NCBI RefSeq assembly: GCF_031020795.1
Contig: NZ_JAVHJP010000002.1
Location: 248,001 to 312,000, forward strand
Source of the DNA: Hydrogenophaga pseudoflava
Lineage (GTDB): Bacteria; Pseudomonadota; Gammaproteobacteria; Burkholderiales; Burkholderiaceae_C
Direction of reading: 5' to 3'
Length of the DNA stretch: 64,000 bases
Both the position numbers and the translations under genes were made by a program. The stretch's first letter is position 1; each line of letters begins with the position of its first letter. Below the pieces are notes generated by a model. The model made no database searches. It had not been told where the DNA came from and saw nothing but the letters and a program-made list of their open reading frames with translations. This document shows positions 28,282 to 35,940 of this stretch, piece by piece.

Positions 28282-28995
28282 ATGGAAACCACCGCCCAAC
28301 GCCGCCTGATCGACCGCACCACCAACGACCTGTACTTCCACGCCGATCGCACGCAGCCGGTGCCGGACAGCCTGGGTCAGGACCTGCTGCTGCGGGTGCT
28401 GGACGAGGTCGACTACGGTCTGCTAGTGATCGATGCCCAGGGTCACATCCGACACGCCAACCACCTGGCCCGGCATGAGCTGTCGACCGGCCGGATGATC
28501 GTCAGCCATGCGCGCTCCCTGCTGGGCCGCAACACCGAACTCACCACCCAGATCCAGGGCGCCCTGGAGCACGCACTGCGCGGCCAGCGCCGCCTGCTGC
28601 AGCTTAAGCAGGGCGAGCACGAGCTGGCGCTGGCCTTTGTGCCGCTGAACCACCCGCTGGAGTTCGACGCACCCACCGTGCTGGTGCTGCTGTCCCGCAA
28701 GAACGCCTGCGACAACCTGGCGCTGCGCATGTTCGCCCGCTCGCAGAACCTGAGCCCCAGCGAAGAGGCGGTGCTGCTGGCCCTGTGCCGCGGCGCCTCG
28801 ATTCCCGAGATCGCCGCCGACCACAAGGTGGCCGAGTCCACCGTGCGCAGCCAGATCAAGGCGTTGCGCGAAAAAACCGGCTGCGGCAGCATCCGCGCCC
28901 TGATGCAGAAGGTGCACAGCCTGCCGCCCGTGGTGCCCGCCTTGCGGGTGATCTCCGCGATGCCGCACAATGCCATGGAGTTCGCCCAACCATGA
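28282..28995 (+). CDS. PAS-like sensor with LuxR-type helix-turn-helix
   Basis: The 237-residue regulator has an N-terminal PAS-like domain (about 35-140, LDEVDYGLLVIDAQGHIRHAN) and a C-terminal LuxR/GerE DNA-binding domain (about 160-220). The latter carries NLSPSEEAVLLALCRGASIPEIA and VAESTVRSQIKALREKTG. ATG 28282 follows GAGGAAAG. The Crp-family gene begins 6 bp after its stop, so the two regulators form an operon. The signal sensed is unknown. Confidence 0.87.
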   Translation: METTAQRRLIDRTTNDLYFHADRTQPVPDSLGQDLLLRVLDEVDYGLLVIDAQGHIRHANHLARHELSTGRMIVSHARSLLGRNTELTTQIQGALEHALRGQRRLLQLKQGEHELALAFVPLNHPLEFDAPTVLVLLSRKNACDNLALRMFARSQNLSPSEEAVLLALCRGASIPEIAADHKVAESTVRSQIKALREKTGCGSIRALMQKVHSLPPVVPALRVISAMPHNAMEFAQP

Positions 28996-29001
28996 GCCCG
29001 G

Positions 29002-29646
29002 ATGTCCGCCTTCCTTCCTGCCAGCACAGAGCCTTCTTCGCATATCCAGGCGCTGGCGGCACTGGGCGTGCAGCGACGCTACCGCAATGGCGCGCTGCTG
29101 ATCCAGGAAGGTGAGTCGGGCGACACGATCTACATCGTGCTGCAAGGCCGTCTGCGGGCCTTTCTCGGCGATGGCAACGGCAAGGAACTGACCCTGGGCT
29201 TCTACGGCCCGCTGGAGTATGTGGGCGAAATGTCGCTCGACGGCGGCCCGCGCTCGGCCAACGTGGAAGCGGTCGACGCCACGACCTGTTCCGTGATCTC
29301 CCGTGCCGTGCTGCTGAACTACATTGCCCAGCACCCCGAGTTCGCGCTCGAACTCATGGCCCGGCTGATCCGCCGGGCGCGGCTGGCGACGCAGAGCGCC
29401 GGCAACGTGGCCCTTATCGATGTCTATGGGCGCTTGGTGCGCCTGCTCAACCAGTTGGCCCGGGAGCCCGAAGCCTCTGGAGAGCGCAGGCTGGCGGAGC
29501 GCCTGACCCACCAGGAACTGGCGCAGCACCTGGCGTGTTCACGCGAGATGGTGTCCCGCCTGCTCAAGGACCTCGAAACCGGCGGCTACATTGCCGTGCG
29601 CGAGCGCTGGATCTGGCTGCTCAAGGCCTTGCCGGCGCGCTGGTAA
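29002..29646 (+). CDS. Crp-family regulator with a cyclic-nucleotide pocket
   Basis: The 214-residue protein has a cNMP-binding domain (about 12-125) and a winged-helix domain (about 150-210). The phosphate-binding cassette GEMSLDGGPRSANVEA keeps the Glu and Arg-Ser pair that contact cAMP in E. coli Crp. No Fnr-type cysteine cluster is present. The recognition helix is in LTHQELAQHLACSREMVSRLLKDLE. It is co-transcribed with the PAS/LuxR gene and converges, with a 9-bp gap, on an operon that encodes a class III cyclase. A cAMP link between the two is plausible but inferred. Confidence 0.88.
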   Translation: MSAFLPASTEPSSHIQALAALGVQRRYRNGALLIQEGESGDTIYIVLQGRLRAFLGDGNGKELTLGFYGPLEYVGEMSLDGGPRSANVEAVDATTCSVISRAVLLNYIAQHPEFALELMARLIRRARLATQSAGNVALIDVYGRLVRLLNQLAREPEASGERRLAERLTHQELAQHLACSREMVSRLLKDLETGGYIAVRERWIWLLKALPARW

Positions 29647-29655
29647 CAACCAGCA

Positions 29656-31644
29656 TCAGAGGCGTTTTCGGGCGATCTGAGGGGCCGCGCAGCTGGTGCC
29701 ATACATGCGAACCGATGAGCCGCTGCGGCTGCCCGCTCCCAGCACCCCCCACAGCGCTGTGCTCTCGTCGCTCACAGCCAGTTCATCCGGCACCTTCTTC
29801 ACCCCGTGGCGTTGCGGCAGGCGAGCGGCGTCCGGGTCCGGCAGCCTGGGGCTGTAGCGGGCGGCCGGGTCGAAGGCGCTCGAGGCGAAGCGGACGCCGC
29901 CGACCGAGACCGATCGCTGCCCCGTCCCGATGCTGTTGAACACCCCGCTGCGCCGTATCGGGGTCGGGTCGTCGGGGTGGTCGACGAAGCTGTCGATGTT
30001 GCCGCTGGTGTCGTAGAAGCGGTCCAGCATCGCAGACTGGCGGGCGCCGGTGTAGGTGCCCTGCGCCACGTCGTCGCGTTCCACGTAGGCGTCCAGCACC
30101 ACGGGGTTGAGCCCGCCGTTGTGCACCTTTACCTGCCACACGCCCGCCGGCGCCAGCCGGTCTTCGGGGTGGTGGGAGGCGGTGGGGCACAGGGCGAGCA
30201 GGGCGCAGGTGCCGTGCCGACCCAATGCGGTCTTTCTCGGGAACACCAGCGCCAGCTGGGGTGCGGTGGTCGAGGGCCAGCAACCTGCGTTGCCGACGGT
30301 CATGGGCTCCAGCACCTGCCCGCCGGGCAAAGTGACCTCGATGCCGATGTCCTGCAGCGCTTCTTCGGGCAGGTCGGGGTCGCCCAGCCACAACTCGAGA
30401 AAACTCTGGGTGCGGTCGTCGGGCTGGATGTGCCAGTGCAGCTCGGCCGGTTCACCGCCCGGCAGCAGGGTCTGGTTCACGTGGGTGCGGTCCTGGTAGC
30501 CGTTGCCCGCGGGAATGAAGACCTGCAGCCGCTCGGGCGTGCACAGCGCGATCAGATGGTCCATGGCCGCTTCCAGCACCGAGGTGCCGTCGTGTGGGCC
30601 GGCCAGCGTACCCCAGCTGATGTTCACCACGAGCTGCGCATCGGTGGTCACCCGGTTCAGGATGAACATGAGCGCGTCCAGCACGCTGACGTTCATCGCC
30701 CCACCCGAGGTGTCGATGACGTTGGACCAGTCCAGCTGCACCGCGATCAGGGGCGCGCGGCTGGCCTCGTCGTGGGCCGGTGTCATGTCCGGCGTGTGGG
30801 CCGCACTGCTCATGCGGGCGGTGGCCCGCCAGGGGCCGGCGGCCAGGCTCGCCACCACCGTCCCGTGGTTGACCGGGTGCTTCAGGTCCCAGCACTGCAG
30901 GTAGTCGTACAGATCGTCCTCGTCCACCGAGCCATTCAGCGTGAACCGGTCCATGGCGGCGCGGATGTCGGCCGCCGTGAGCTCATGTCCATAGCCCATG
31001 ACGGGCGGTGTCGGTCCGGCGCGTCGAGGGTCGAGGCGGCTGCGCAGGCGGCGACCCAGGCCCGGTCCGTGCGGACCGTCGAACTCATCCTGGCGCCAGA
31101 AGTGGCGCACCCTCGGTTGTCCGTCGGGTTTCAGGAAGGCCGCGTTGGCCATCGCCAGGCCGCCATCGATGATGCCGATCACCTTGCCGCCCACGGGCTC
31201 CGGACACGGCGGGACCGAGTCGCCGGGCAGTGCCGGGTCGGTCAGGCGGCCGGTGTGCTCCTCCACGGGCAGGCCCAGCTCATAACGCCGGACGATGCCG
31301 GCCAGGTCCGAGCGCTTGCGCATCGCCTTAAAAAAGCCCTTTCGTGCGCGCGCAGTGCAGAAGCGCAGCCCGGGCAGCAGCAGGTAGGCCTTGGGAACCT
31401 GCAGCCACTTCACGTCTGACGCCTGTAGCAGGTCTTGAATGCCGAAGCCGGGGTGGAGTTCAATGATGATCGGCAGCCAGCTCGGCCGAGCGGCCGGGCC
31501 TTCGCCCAGCCGGTAGCCTTCAAAGCGGTCGGCTTCGGCCCACGCGAGGTAGGGGTCGGCGCCCTCGATGCTGCCGGGTTGGGACCAGTCGGTGCCGGTG
31601 ACCTCACCTTTGGGCAGCGGCTGCCAGGGCTGGGCCGCGCTCAT
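29656..31644 (-). CDS. Subtilisin-fold (S8) serine protease, apparently cytoplasmic
   Basis: The 662-residue protein carries the full S8 triad in order: Asp160 in KVIGIIDGGLAMANAAF, His260 in HPVNHGTVVASLAAG, and Ser651 in YGTSCAAPQIA. The oxyanion Asn lies in QVFIPAGNGYQD. About 250 residues between the Asn and Ser regions form an extra, probably beta-rich, domain. The chain stops only 11 residues after the catalytic Ser, where most subtilases continue the helix. There is no signal peptide; the first 150 residues may be a prodomain or recognition domain. ATG 31644 overlaps the stop of the PAP2 gene (ATGA), so translation is coupled. The target is unknown. Confidence 0.88.
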   Translation of the reverse strand: MSAAQPWQPLPKGEVTGTDWSQPGSIEGADPYLAWAEADRFEGYRLGEGPAARPSWLPIIIELHPGFGIQDLLQASDVKWLQVPKAYLLLPGLRFCTARARKGFFKAMRKRSDLAGIVRRYELGLPVEEHTGRLTDPALPGDSVPPCPEPVGGKVIGIIDGGLAMANAAFLKPDGQPRVRHFWRQDEFDGPHGPGLGRRLRSRLDPRRAGPTPPVMGYGHELTAADIRAAMDRFTLNGSVDEDDLYDYLQCWDLKHPVNHGTVVASLAAGPWRATARMSSAAHTPDMTPAHDEASRAPLIAVQLDWSNVIDTSGGAMNVSVLDALMFILNRVTTDAQLVVNISWGTLAGPHDGTSVLEAAMDHLIALCTPERLQVFIPAGNGYQDRTHVNQTLLPGGEPAELHWHIQPDDRTQSFLELWLGDPDLPEEALQDIGIEVTLPGGQVLEPMTVGNAGCWPSTTAPQLALVFPRKTALGRHGTCALLALCPTASHHPEDRLAPAGVWQVKVHNGGLNPVVLDAYVERDDVAQGTYTGARQSAMLDRFYDTSGNIDSFVDHPDDPTPIRRSGVFNSIGTGQRSVSVGGVRFASSAFDPAARYSPRLPDPDAARLPQRHGVKKVPDELAVSDESTALWGVLGAGSRSGSSVRMYGTSCAAPQIARKRL

Positions 31645-32720
31645 GACCACTCCTTCAGGGCCTCCTGCCACAGCCAGCCCAGGGTGTCGGCCTGGGGCAG
31701 CGGAATCTGCGGTCCGCTCACGCTGTAGGCGCCCGCATCCATGGGGTCGCTGAGCTTGAAGTCCTTGGGCGCGCCATCCGCTTCGACGAACTGGTCGCTG
31801 TCGAAGCCCCGCAAGCGAACGCTCCCGCCGGTGGCACGGGTCACAAAGAACTCCCCGAGGCTGGTCCCCAGGAGACGGCCGACCGCACTGTCCACCGGGT
31901 AGTGCACCCCGGCCACTGTGCGGTTGACCGCGATGCGCGCCGCCAGGCGCTGCAGCTGCGTGCGGCTGTGCTGTCCATCGTTCTTGCCGGGCCGCGCCTG
32001 GTCCATGAACGCCTCCAGCAGCGTTGCGACGGTAAACGCTTCGGTCGCGTGGCCGCTGGGCCAGCTGCCGTGTCCCGGGGTGGGAATCATGGGCTGGATC
32101 TGTGGCGACAACTCCACTGGGCGCAGGATGGCAAAAATATGTTTGAGGCGCATCTCGACATGCACGGACAGACCCAGCGCGATCTCGATCAGCTGCAGTG
32201 TTTTCTTGTGGCGATGGGCAGTGAGGCCCAGCACGGCAGACCAGTAGCCGATCGGCGCCGTGAGCTGGTCCAGCACCTCGGCGGCCCGGTCCCCGCGCAG
32301 ATCCGCGTAGGCCGCGACCAGATCCAGCTGCAGCTTGAGCAGGTTCTTGGAAGGCCCCAACAGCTGAACCAGCGTCCGGTTCTTGATGGTGGCTGCACCG
32401 AGGTTGGCGAACTTCACATCGGCCTGTCTGGTACTCGCCGACGCGCTGACGGAAAGACCTTCGACCAGTTCCTCGAAGCAGGTGGTCATCCGCGGGCCGT
32501 CGGCCCAGAGGCGCAGGTTCTGGTCCTGATTGAACCCGGGTGTGGTGGGGTGGAGCACCGCGCCATCGAATGGGCCTGCAATCGCAGCTCGGCTGATGAT
32601 CAGGGCATCGGAGGAGACCATGCTGGCACCAGAGACGCCGGCACTGACACCCGCGCTCACGCCAGCGCTGACTCCTGCACTGACACCCGCACTCACACCT
32701 GCGCTGACTCCTGCACTCAT
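31641..32720 (-). CDS. PAP2/vanadium-haloperoxidase-fold protein with N-terminal SAGV repeats
   Basis: The 359-residue protein contains all three PAP2 active-site motifs: K193-x6-R200-P201 (KHIFAILRP), PSGH at 221-224, and R267-x5-H273-x3-D277 (NRTVAGVHYPVD). The fold is shared by acid phosphatases and vanadium haloperoxidases. No transmembrane segment is visible, which favours a soluble haloperoxidase-like enzyme over a lipid phosphatase. Residues 2-29 are seven perfect SAGV repeats. GAGGAG lies 6 bp before ATG 32720, so the repeats are translated. It starts 22 bp after the cyclase stop and overlaps the protease gene by 4 bp. Confidence 0.85.
   Translation of the reverse strand: MSAGVSAGVSAGVSAGVSAGVSAGVSAGVSGASMVSSDALIISRAAIAGPFDGAVLHPTTPGFNQDQNLRLWADGPRMTTCFEELVEGLSVSASASTRQADVKFANLGAATIKNRTLVQLLGPSKNLLKLQLDLVAAYADLRGDRAAEVLDQLTAPIGYWSAVLGLTAHRHKKTLQLIEIALGLSVHVEMRLKHIFAILRPVELSPQIQPMIPTPGHGSWPSGHATEAFTVATLLEAFMDQARPGKNDGQHSRTQLQRLAARIAVNRTVAGVHYPVDSAVGRLLGTSLGEFFVTRATGGSVRLRGFDSDQFVEADGAPKDFKLSDPMDAGAYSVSGPQIPLPQADTLGWLWQEALKEWS
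32634..32717 (-). repeat. 12-bp tandem repeat (seven units) encoding SAGV
   Basis: Seven consecutive 12-bp units with small third-base differences encode Ser-Ala-Gly-Val at the start of the PAP2-fold protein. Gain or loss of a unit keeps the reading frame, so the locus could vary in length between strains. Confidence 0.9.
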
Positions 32721-32742
32721 GGCTTCTCCTCGTTGGTTGGAT

Positions 32743-34575
32743 TCAGGTTCTGGGAAGGCCCAGCGACTCGAGCACCCGTGCGGTGCGCTGCCGCAGCGGA
32801 CTGAGGCTCCCGGAAGATAGGTACTGCGACAACGTCAGGTCGGGTTGCTGCGACCGAAGCAACGCAAACGTTTCTTTCGCTTCCGAAGTCTGTCCAGATT
32901 CGAACTGGGCAGTCAGCAAGATCCTCAGATTGGGCAGGTGATACCGGTTCTTGTTGAGCGAAGACCGGCTGTACTGGATGGCCTGGTCCAGGTCGCTCGT
33001 GGATAGGTGGCAACTGGCCAGCATCATTTCGAAGTAGTACTTCTGCGGATCCAGTGGCGACAGTCGCAGCGCGTTTTCCGCCTGTGTGACGGACTCCTTG
33101 GGCGTGCCCCACATGGTGGACCAGACGCTCCGGTAGAGCCAGGCCATCGGGTCGTTGGGATTCGCGTGGATGGCCTCGAGCAGCAGATGGTTCGATCCAT
33201 CGACGTCCTTGCCCAGATGGCACATGGCGTGCCCTTTGACGGCAAGCGCAAGGCCGCTGTCCGGCGTCATGTCCAGCGCCCGGTCTGCGATATCGATCGC
33301 GCGCTGGAATGACGCATGGGGGTCCGCAGCCATGCCCTGCACCACTTGCATGATGTGCCACTTGGCCAGCCACGCCCAGGGTGCGACCGAGCGCTTGTGG
33401 CGGTCCACCAGGGCCTCCAGCAGTTGCTGGCTGCGCTCGAGATCGCGGCGGGTGGAGCGGTGCATCAGGTTGATGGCGCCCAGCATCAGGGCGCTGCTGT
33501 CCAGCCGGGGCAGAGCTTGCGTGAGGGTGCGTTGCACTTCCGAGTGCAGCAGCTGGTCGGCACAGGTCGATGCCAGCGCGTTGATCAGCTCACTTTCCTG
33601 CTGCACCACGTCCATCACGTCACCAGTCAGCCGGTCGGCCCAGATCACCTCGTTGTGCCGGGTGTCGGTCAGCTGCGCGGTCACCATCACGCGCTCGCCC
33701 AGGGACACGTAGCTGCCCGACAGCACGAAGTGGGCGTCCAGCTGCTGGCTTGCGGTCTGGTTGGCGTCGTCCCGGCCTCTGAGCACGGCGGTTGAGAGCC
33801 TCGAGATGACGCGCAAGTGCTGGCTGCGGGAAAGCTGGACGATGACGCCTTCTGCCAGCAGGTCGCCGATCACGAAGTGCTCGGGCGCATGGCTGCGCGA
33901 GACGAAAGGCAACACCGCAATGGTGGCGCGGAAGTCGTCCGGTGTGGCGGCTGGTGTGGGTGGTTTGAGGATGACGCCTGTTGCCGAGGGGGGGGTGAGC
34001 GTCCAAGTCCGCACGGGCTCGGGCCAGTGCTTGAGGTAGCACTCGCCCATGTCCTCCATGTCGCCGTCGACACCGTCCACCAAGGCTTCGTGCACGTTGG
34101 CCGTGATGACCGTTTCGCCAGGGCCTGCGAGCCCCGCCACACGGGCCGCCAGATTGACACCGTGCCCAAACACGTCGTGGTCATCGATGTACAGGTGGGT
34201 GGCGTTCAGCCCCGCGCGCAGCCAGAACTTGTTGTCGTCGTCGCGCCGGCGGTTAGCGTCGTCGAAATAGCGGTGCAGCCGCAGGGTGGCCTTGACGGCC
34301 TGGGATGGTTCGTCGAACTCCACCAGGATGCCATCGCCCAGGCTCTTGACCAGGCGGCCACCGTGTCTGGGCAGGACGTCTTCGCGGGCGTGCTGGAGGA
34401 AGCCGTGCCAGTGGTGAACCACGGACGCTTCGTTGTTTGCCATCAGCCTCACGGATTCCACCAGGTCCATCACCAGCACCACCTTGTTCTGCATGAGCGG
34501 CAGAGGCGGCACCTCAGGGGATGGAGCCGGTTCGCCGGGAGAGCCCATGGTGCTGGGGGGCGGCAGGCTTGTCAT
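32743..34575 (-). CDS. Class III nucleotidyl cyclase with TolB-like and TPR regions
   Basis: The 610-residue protein starts with a class III cyclase homology domain (about 30-195). The metal-binding aspartates are Asp37 (VLVMDLVES) and Asp81 (KSLGDGILVEF). Lys77 fits the adenine-specifying position, and Asn141 and Arg145 (GVNLAARV) provide transition-state contacts. A TolB/FlgO-like domain follows (about 215-340, IAVLPFVSRS), then TPR-type helical repeats (about 360-600). There is no signal peptide or membrane segment. It heads the operon with the PAP2-fold and subtilase genes. The start at 34575 has GAGG only one base away, so the true start could differ; later ATGs have no better site. cAMP is the likely product. 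Confidence 0.88.
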   Translation of the reverse strand: MTSLPPPSTMGSPGEPAPSPEVPPLPLMQNKVVLVMDLVESVRLMANNEASVVHHWHGFLQHAREDVLPRHGGRLVKSLGDGILVEFDEPSQAVKATLRLHRYFDDANRRRDDDNKFWLRAGLNATHLYIDDHDVFGHGVNLAARVAGLAGPGETVITANVHEALVDGVDGDMEDMGECYLKHWPEPVRTWTLTPPSATGVILKPPTPAATPDDFRATIAVLPFVSRSHAPEHFVIGDLLAEGVIVQLSRSQHLRVISRLSTAVLRGRDDANQTASQQLDAHFVLSGSYVSLGERVMVTAQLTDTRHNEVIWADRLTGDVMDVVQQESELINALASTCADQLLHSEVQRTLTQALPRLDSSALMLGAINLMHRSTRRDLERSQQLLEALVDRHKRSVAPWAWLAKWHIMQVVQGMAADPHASFQRAIDIADRALDMTPDSGLALAVKGHAMCHLGKDVDGSNHLLLEAIHANPNDPMAWLYRSVWSTMWGTPKESVTQAENALRLSPLDPQKYYFEMMLASCHLSTSDLDQAIQYSRSSLNKNRYHLPNLRILLTAQFESGQTSEAKETFALLRSQQPDLTLSQYLSSGSLSPLRQRTARVLESLGLPRT

Positions 34576-34597
34576 ACCTCAAAAGTGGGAAGTGCTG

Positions 34598-34619
34598 TTT
34601 CAGTTTCTCACATCTGAAA
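34598..34619. promoter_or_regulatory. Inverted repeat upstream of the cyclase operon
   Basis: TTTCAG and CTGAAA are separated by 10 bp, 23-45 bp before the cyclase start. The position suits an operator or promoter element. Confidence 0.3.
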
Positions 34620-34644
34620 GTTCCGGGTGCGTATGGCAAGCGCT

Positions 34645-34674
34645 AAAAAAAAAAGAGCCGGCAATGCCGGCTCT
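34645..34674 (-). terminator. Rho-independent terminator after the SWIB gene
   Basis: On the minus strand, AGAGCCGGC and GCCGGCTCT enclose ATT and run into ten T residues. It lies about 40 bp beyond the SWIB gene stop and insulates the downstream cyclase operon. Confidence 0.88.
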
Positions 34675-34711
34675 TCGGAGGTAGGAGCATTGCTGCCCCT
34701 TCGCGTTCTGA

Positions 34712-35167
34712 TCACTTCAGGTGTTCGTTGATCATCTTGGTCATCTCGAACATCGAGGCCTGGGCCTTCTTGAAGATTTCCTTCAGCTTGGCGTCGGCGT
34801 TGATCATGCGCTTGTTGACAGCGTCCTGCAGCTTGTTCTTCTTGATGTATTCCCAGACCTTCTTGGTCACTTCCGTGCGGGGCAGCGGGCTGTTGCCAAC
34901 GATGGCGGCCAGAGCGGCGCTGGGGGTCATGGCCTTCATGAAGGCGGCGTTGGGGGTGCGCTTCTTGGCGGGTGCAGCCTTCTTGGCAGGAGCGGCGGCC
35001 TTCTTGGCGGGTGCAGCTTTCTTCGCCGGAGCAGCGGCCTTCTTGGCCGGTGCAGCCTTCTTGGCCGGAGCGGCGGCCTTCTTGGCGGGTGCCGCCTTCT
35101 TTGCCGGAGCGGCGGCCTTCTTGGCCGGGGCGGCCTTCTTCGCAGGAGCTTTCTTTGCAGTTGCCAT
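34712..35167 (-). CDS. SWIB-domain protein with a histone-H1-like Lys/Ala/Pro tail
   Basis: The 151-residue protein has an N-terminal low-complexity tail (residues 2-70) made of PAKKAA units, resembling eukaryotic histone H1 tails. A compact SWIB/MDM2-type domain follows (about 75-150, with SPLPRTEVTKKVWEYIKKNKLQ and MINADAKLKEIF). Proteins of this architecture occur in several betaproteobacteria and chlamydiae and are thought to bind DNA as nucleoid proteins. AAGGA precedes the ATG. It has its own terminator and is divergent from the rraA-like gene. Confidence 0.88.
   Translation of the reverse strand: MATAKKAPAKKAAPAKKAAAPAKKAAPAKKAAAPAKKAAPAKKAAAPAKKAAPAKKAAAPAKKAAPAKKRTPNAAFMKAMTPSAALAAIVGNSPLPRTEVTKKVWEYIKKNKLQDAVNKRMINADAKLKEIFKKAQASMFEMTKMINEHLK
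34966..35161 (-). repeat. Tandem 21-bp-type repeats encoding PAKKAA units
   Basis: Near-identical units encoding Ala-Pro-Ala-Lys-Lys-Ala-Ala are repeated about ten times in the tail of the SWIB protein. Unit changes would alter tail length and charge without breaking the frame. Confidence 0.8.
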
Positions 35168-35421
35168 GTTGAGGATTCCTTCTAGAAGTGGTTTGACGCC
35201 AGAGGAGAACGCGCTCTCTCACTGGTGTCTCGCATGCTAATGGAGATGCATGGTCCTTCCAAGGTGGAGTCGCTGTTTTTTTGCGCGTTGTCAGAGGGAA
35301 AACGGGGTTTTTTGGCCCCGAAAACAACACTGCGCCCGGTATTGCGCACCGCACCCCGACCCGCAGCAAAGAGCGTGCTCCAATTTCTGCTCCAAAAAAC
35401 CCGTTATCAGAGTGGCCCACC

Positions 35422-35934
35422 ATGACTTCTTACATCGATTTTTCGACCTGCGATCTGTGCGACGAACACAAGGGCGACGCCAGCGGCGCGTTCAGGGTGC
35501 TGCCCCCGGTGTTCCGTGACTTCGGTGCCCGTCGCCGTTTCGCGGGGCCGGTCGTCACTGTGCAGTGCCTGGACGACAACAGCCAGGTCAAGGTTCTGGT
35601 CGAAGGCGCCGGGGAGGGCCGTGTGCTGGTGGTCGACGGCGGGGCATCGCTGCGGCGTGCATTGTTGGGCGGCAATCTGGGCGCGGCCGCGGCGCGCAAC
35701 GGTTGGGCCGGCGTGCTGGTGGATGGCTGCGTGCGCGACGTGGCCGAGCTGGCGGTGTGCGAGACCGGCATTCGTGCGCTGGCCTCGATGCCGCTGCCGA
35801 CCGAGCGGCGCAACCAGGGGCTGCGGGACGTGCCGGTGAAGATTCAGGGCGTCACCGTGCGCCCAGGCGAATGGCTGTATGCGGACGAGGATGGCACTGT
35901 GATCGCCGACCGGCCATTGCACCGGAGCGCCTGA
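35422..35934 (+). CDS. RraA-like protein / 4-hydroxy-4-methyl-2-oxoglutarate aldolase family
   Basis: The 170-residue protein matches the RraA fold: LCDEH near the start, RVLVVDGGASLRRALLGGNLG, and the metal/substrate motif VDGCVRDVAEL. It keeps the G-x20-R-D-x2-E pattern required for class II HMG/CHA aldolase activity. E. coli RraA has lost this pattern. It may therefore be an aldolase or oxaloacetate decarboxylase rather than an RNase E inhibitor. The ATG at 35422 follows a 255-bp divergent intergenic region with no other recognised gene. Confidence 0.85.
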   Translation: MTSYIDFSTCDLCDEHKGDASGAFRVLPPVFRDFGARRRFAGPVVTVQCLDDNSQVKVLVEGAGEGRVLVVDGGASLRRALLGGNLGAAAARNGWAGVLVDGCVRDVAELAVCETGIRALASMPLPTERRNQGLRDVPVKIQGVTVRPGEWLYADEDGTVIADRPLHRSA

Positions 35935-35940
35935 CGGACC

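Noticed and set aside
32634..32717. Short regular repeats considered as a CRISPR array
   Set aside because: Units are contiguous 12-mers without spacers, lie inside a coding frame, and there are no cas genes nearby.
34966..35161. Repeat block considered as an intergenic repeat or collagen-like gene
   Set aside because: It is the Lys/Ala/Pro tail of the SWIB protein, in frame with a proper start, ribosome site and terminator.
35303..35320. CGGGG-TTTTTTGG-CCCCG hairpin between the SWIB and rraA-like genes
   Set aside because: It has only a 5-bp stem with no following T-run on the relevant strand, and lies between divergent genes, where a terminator is not expected.
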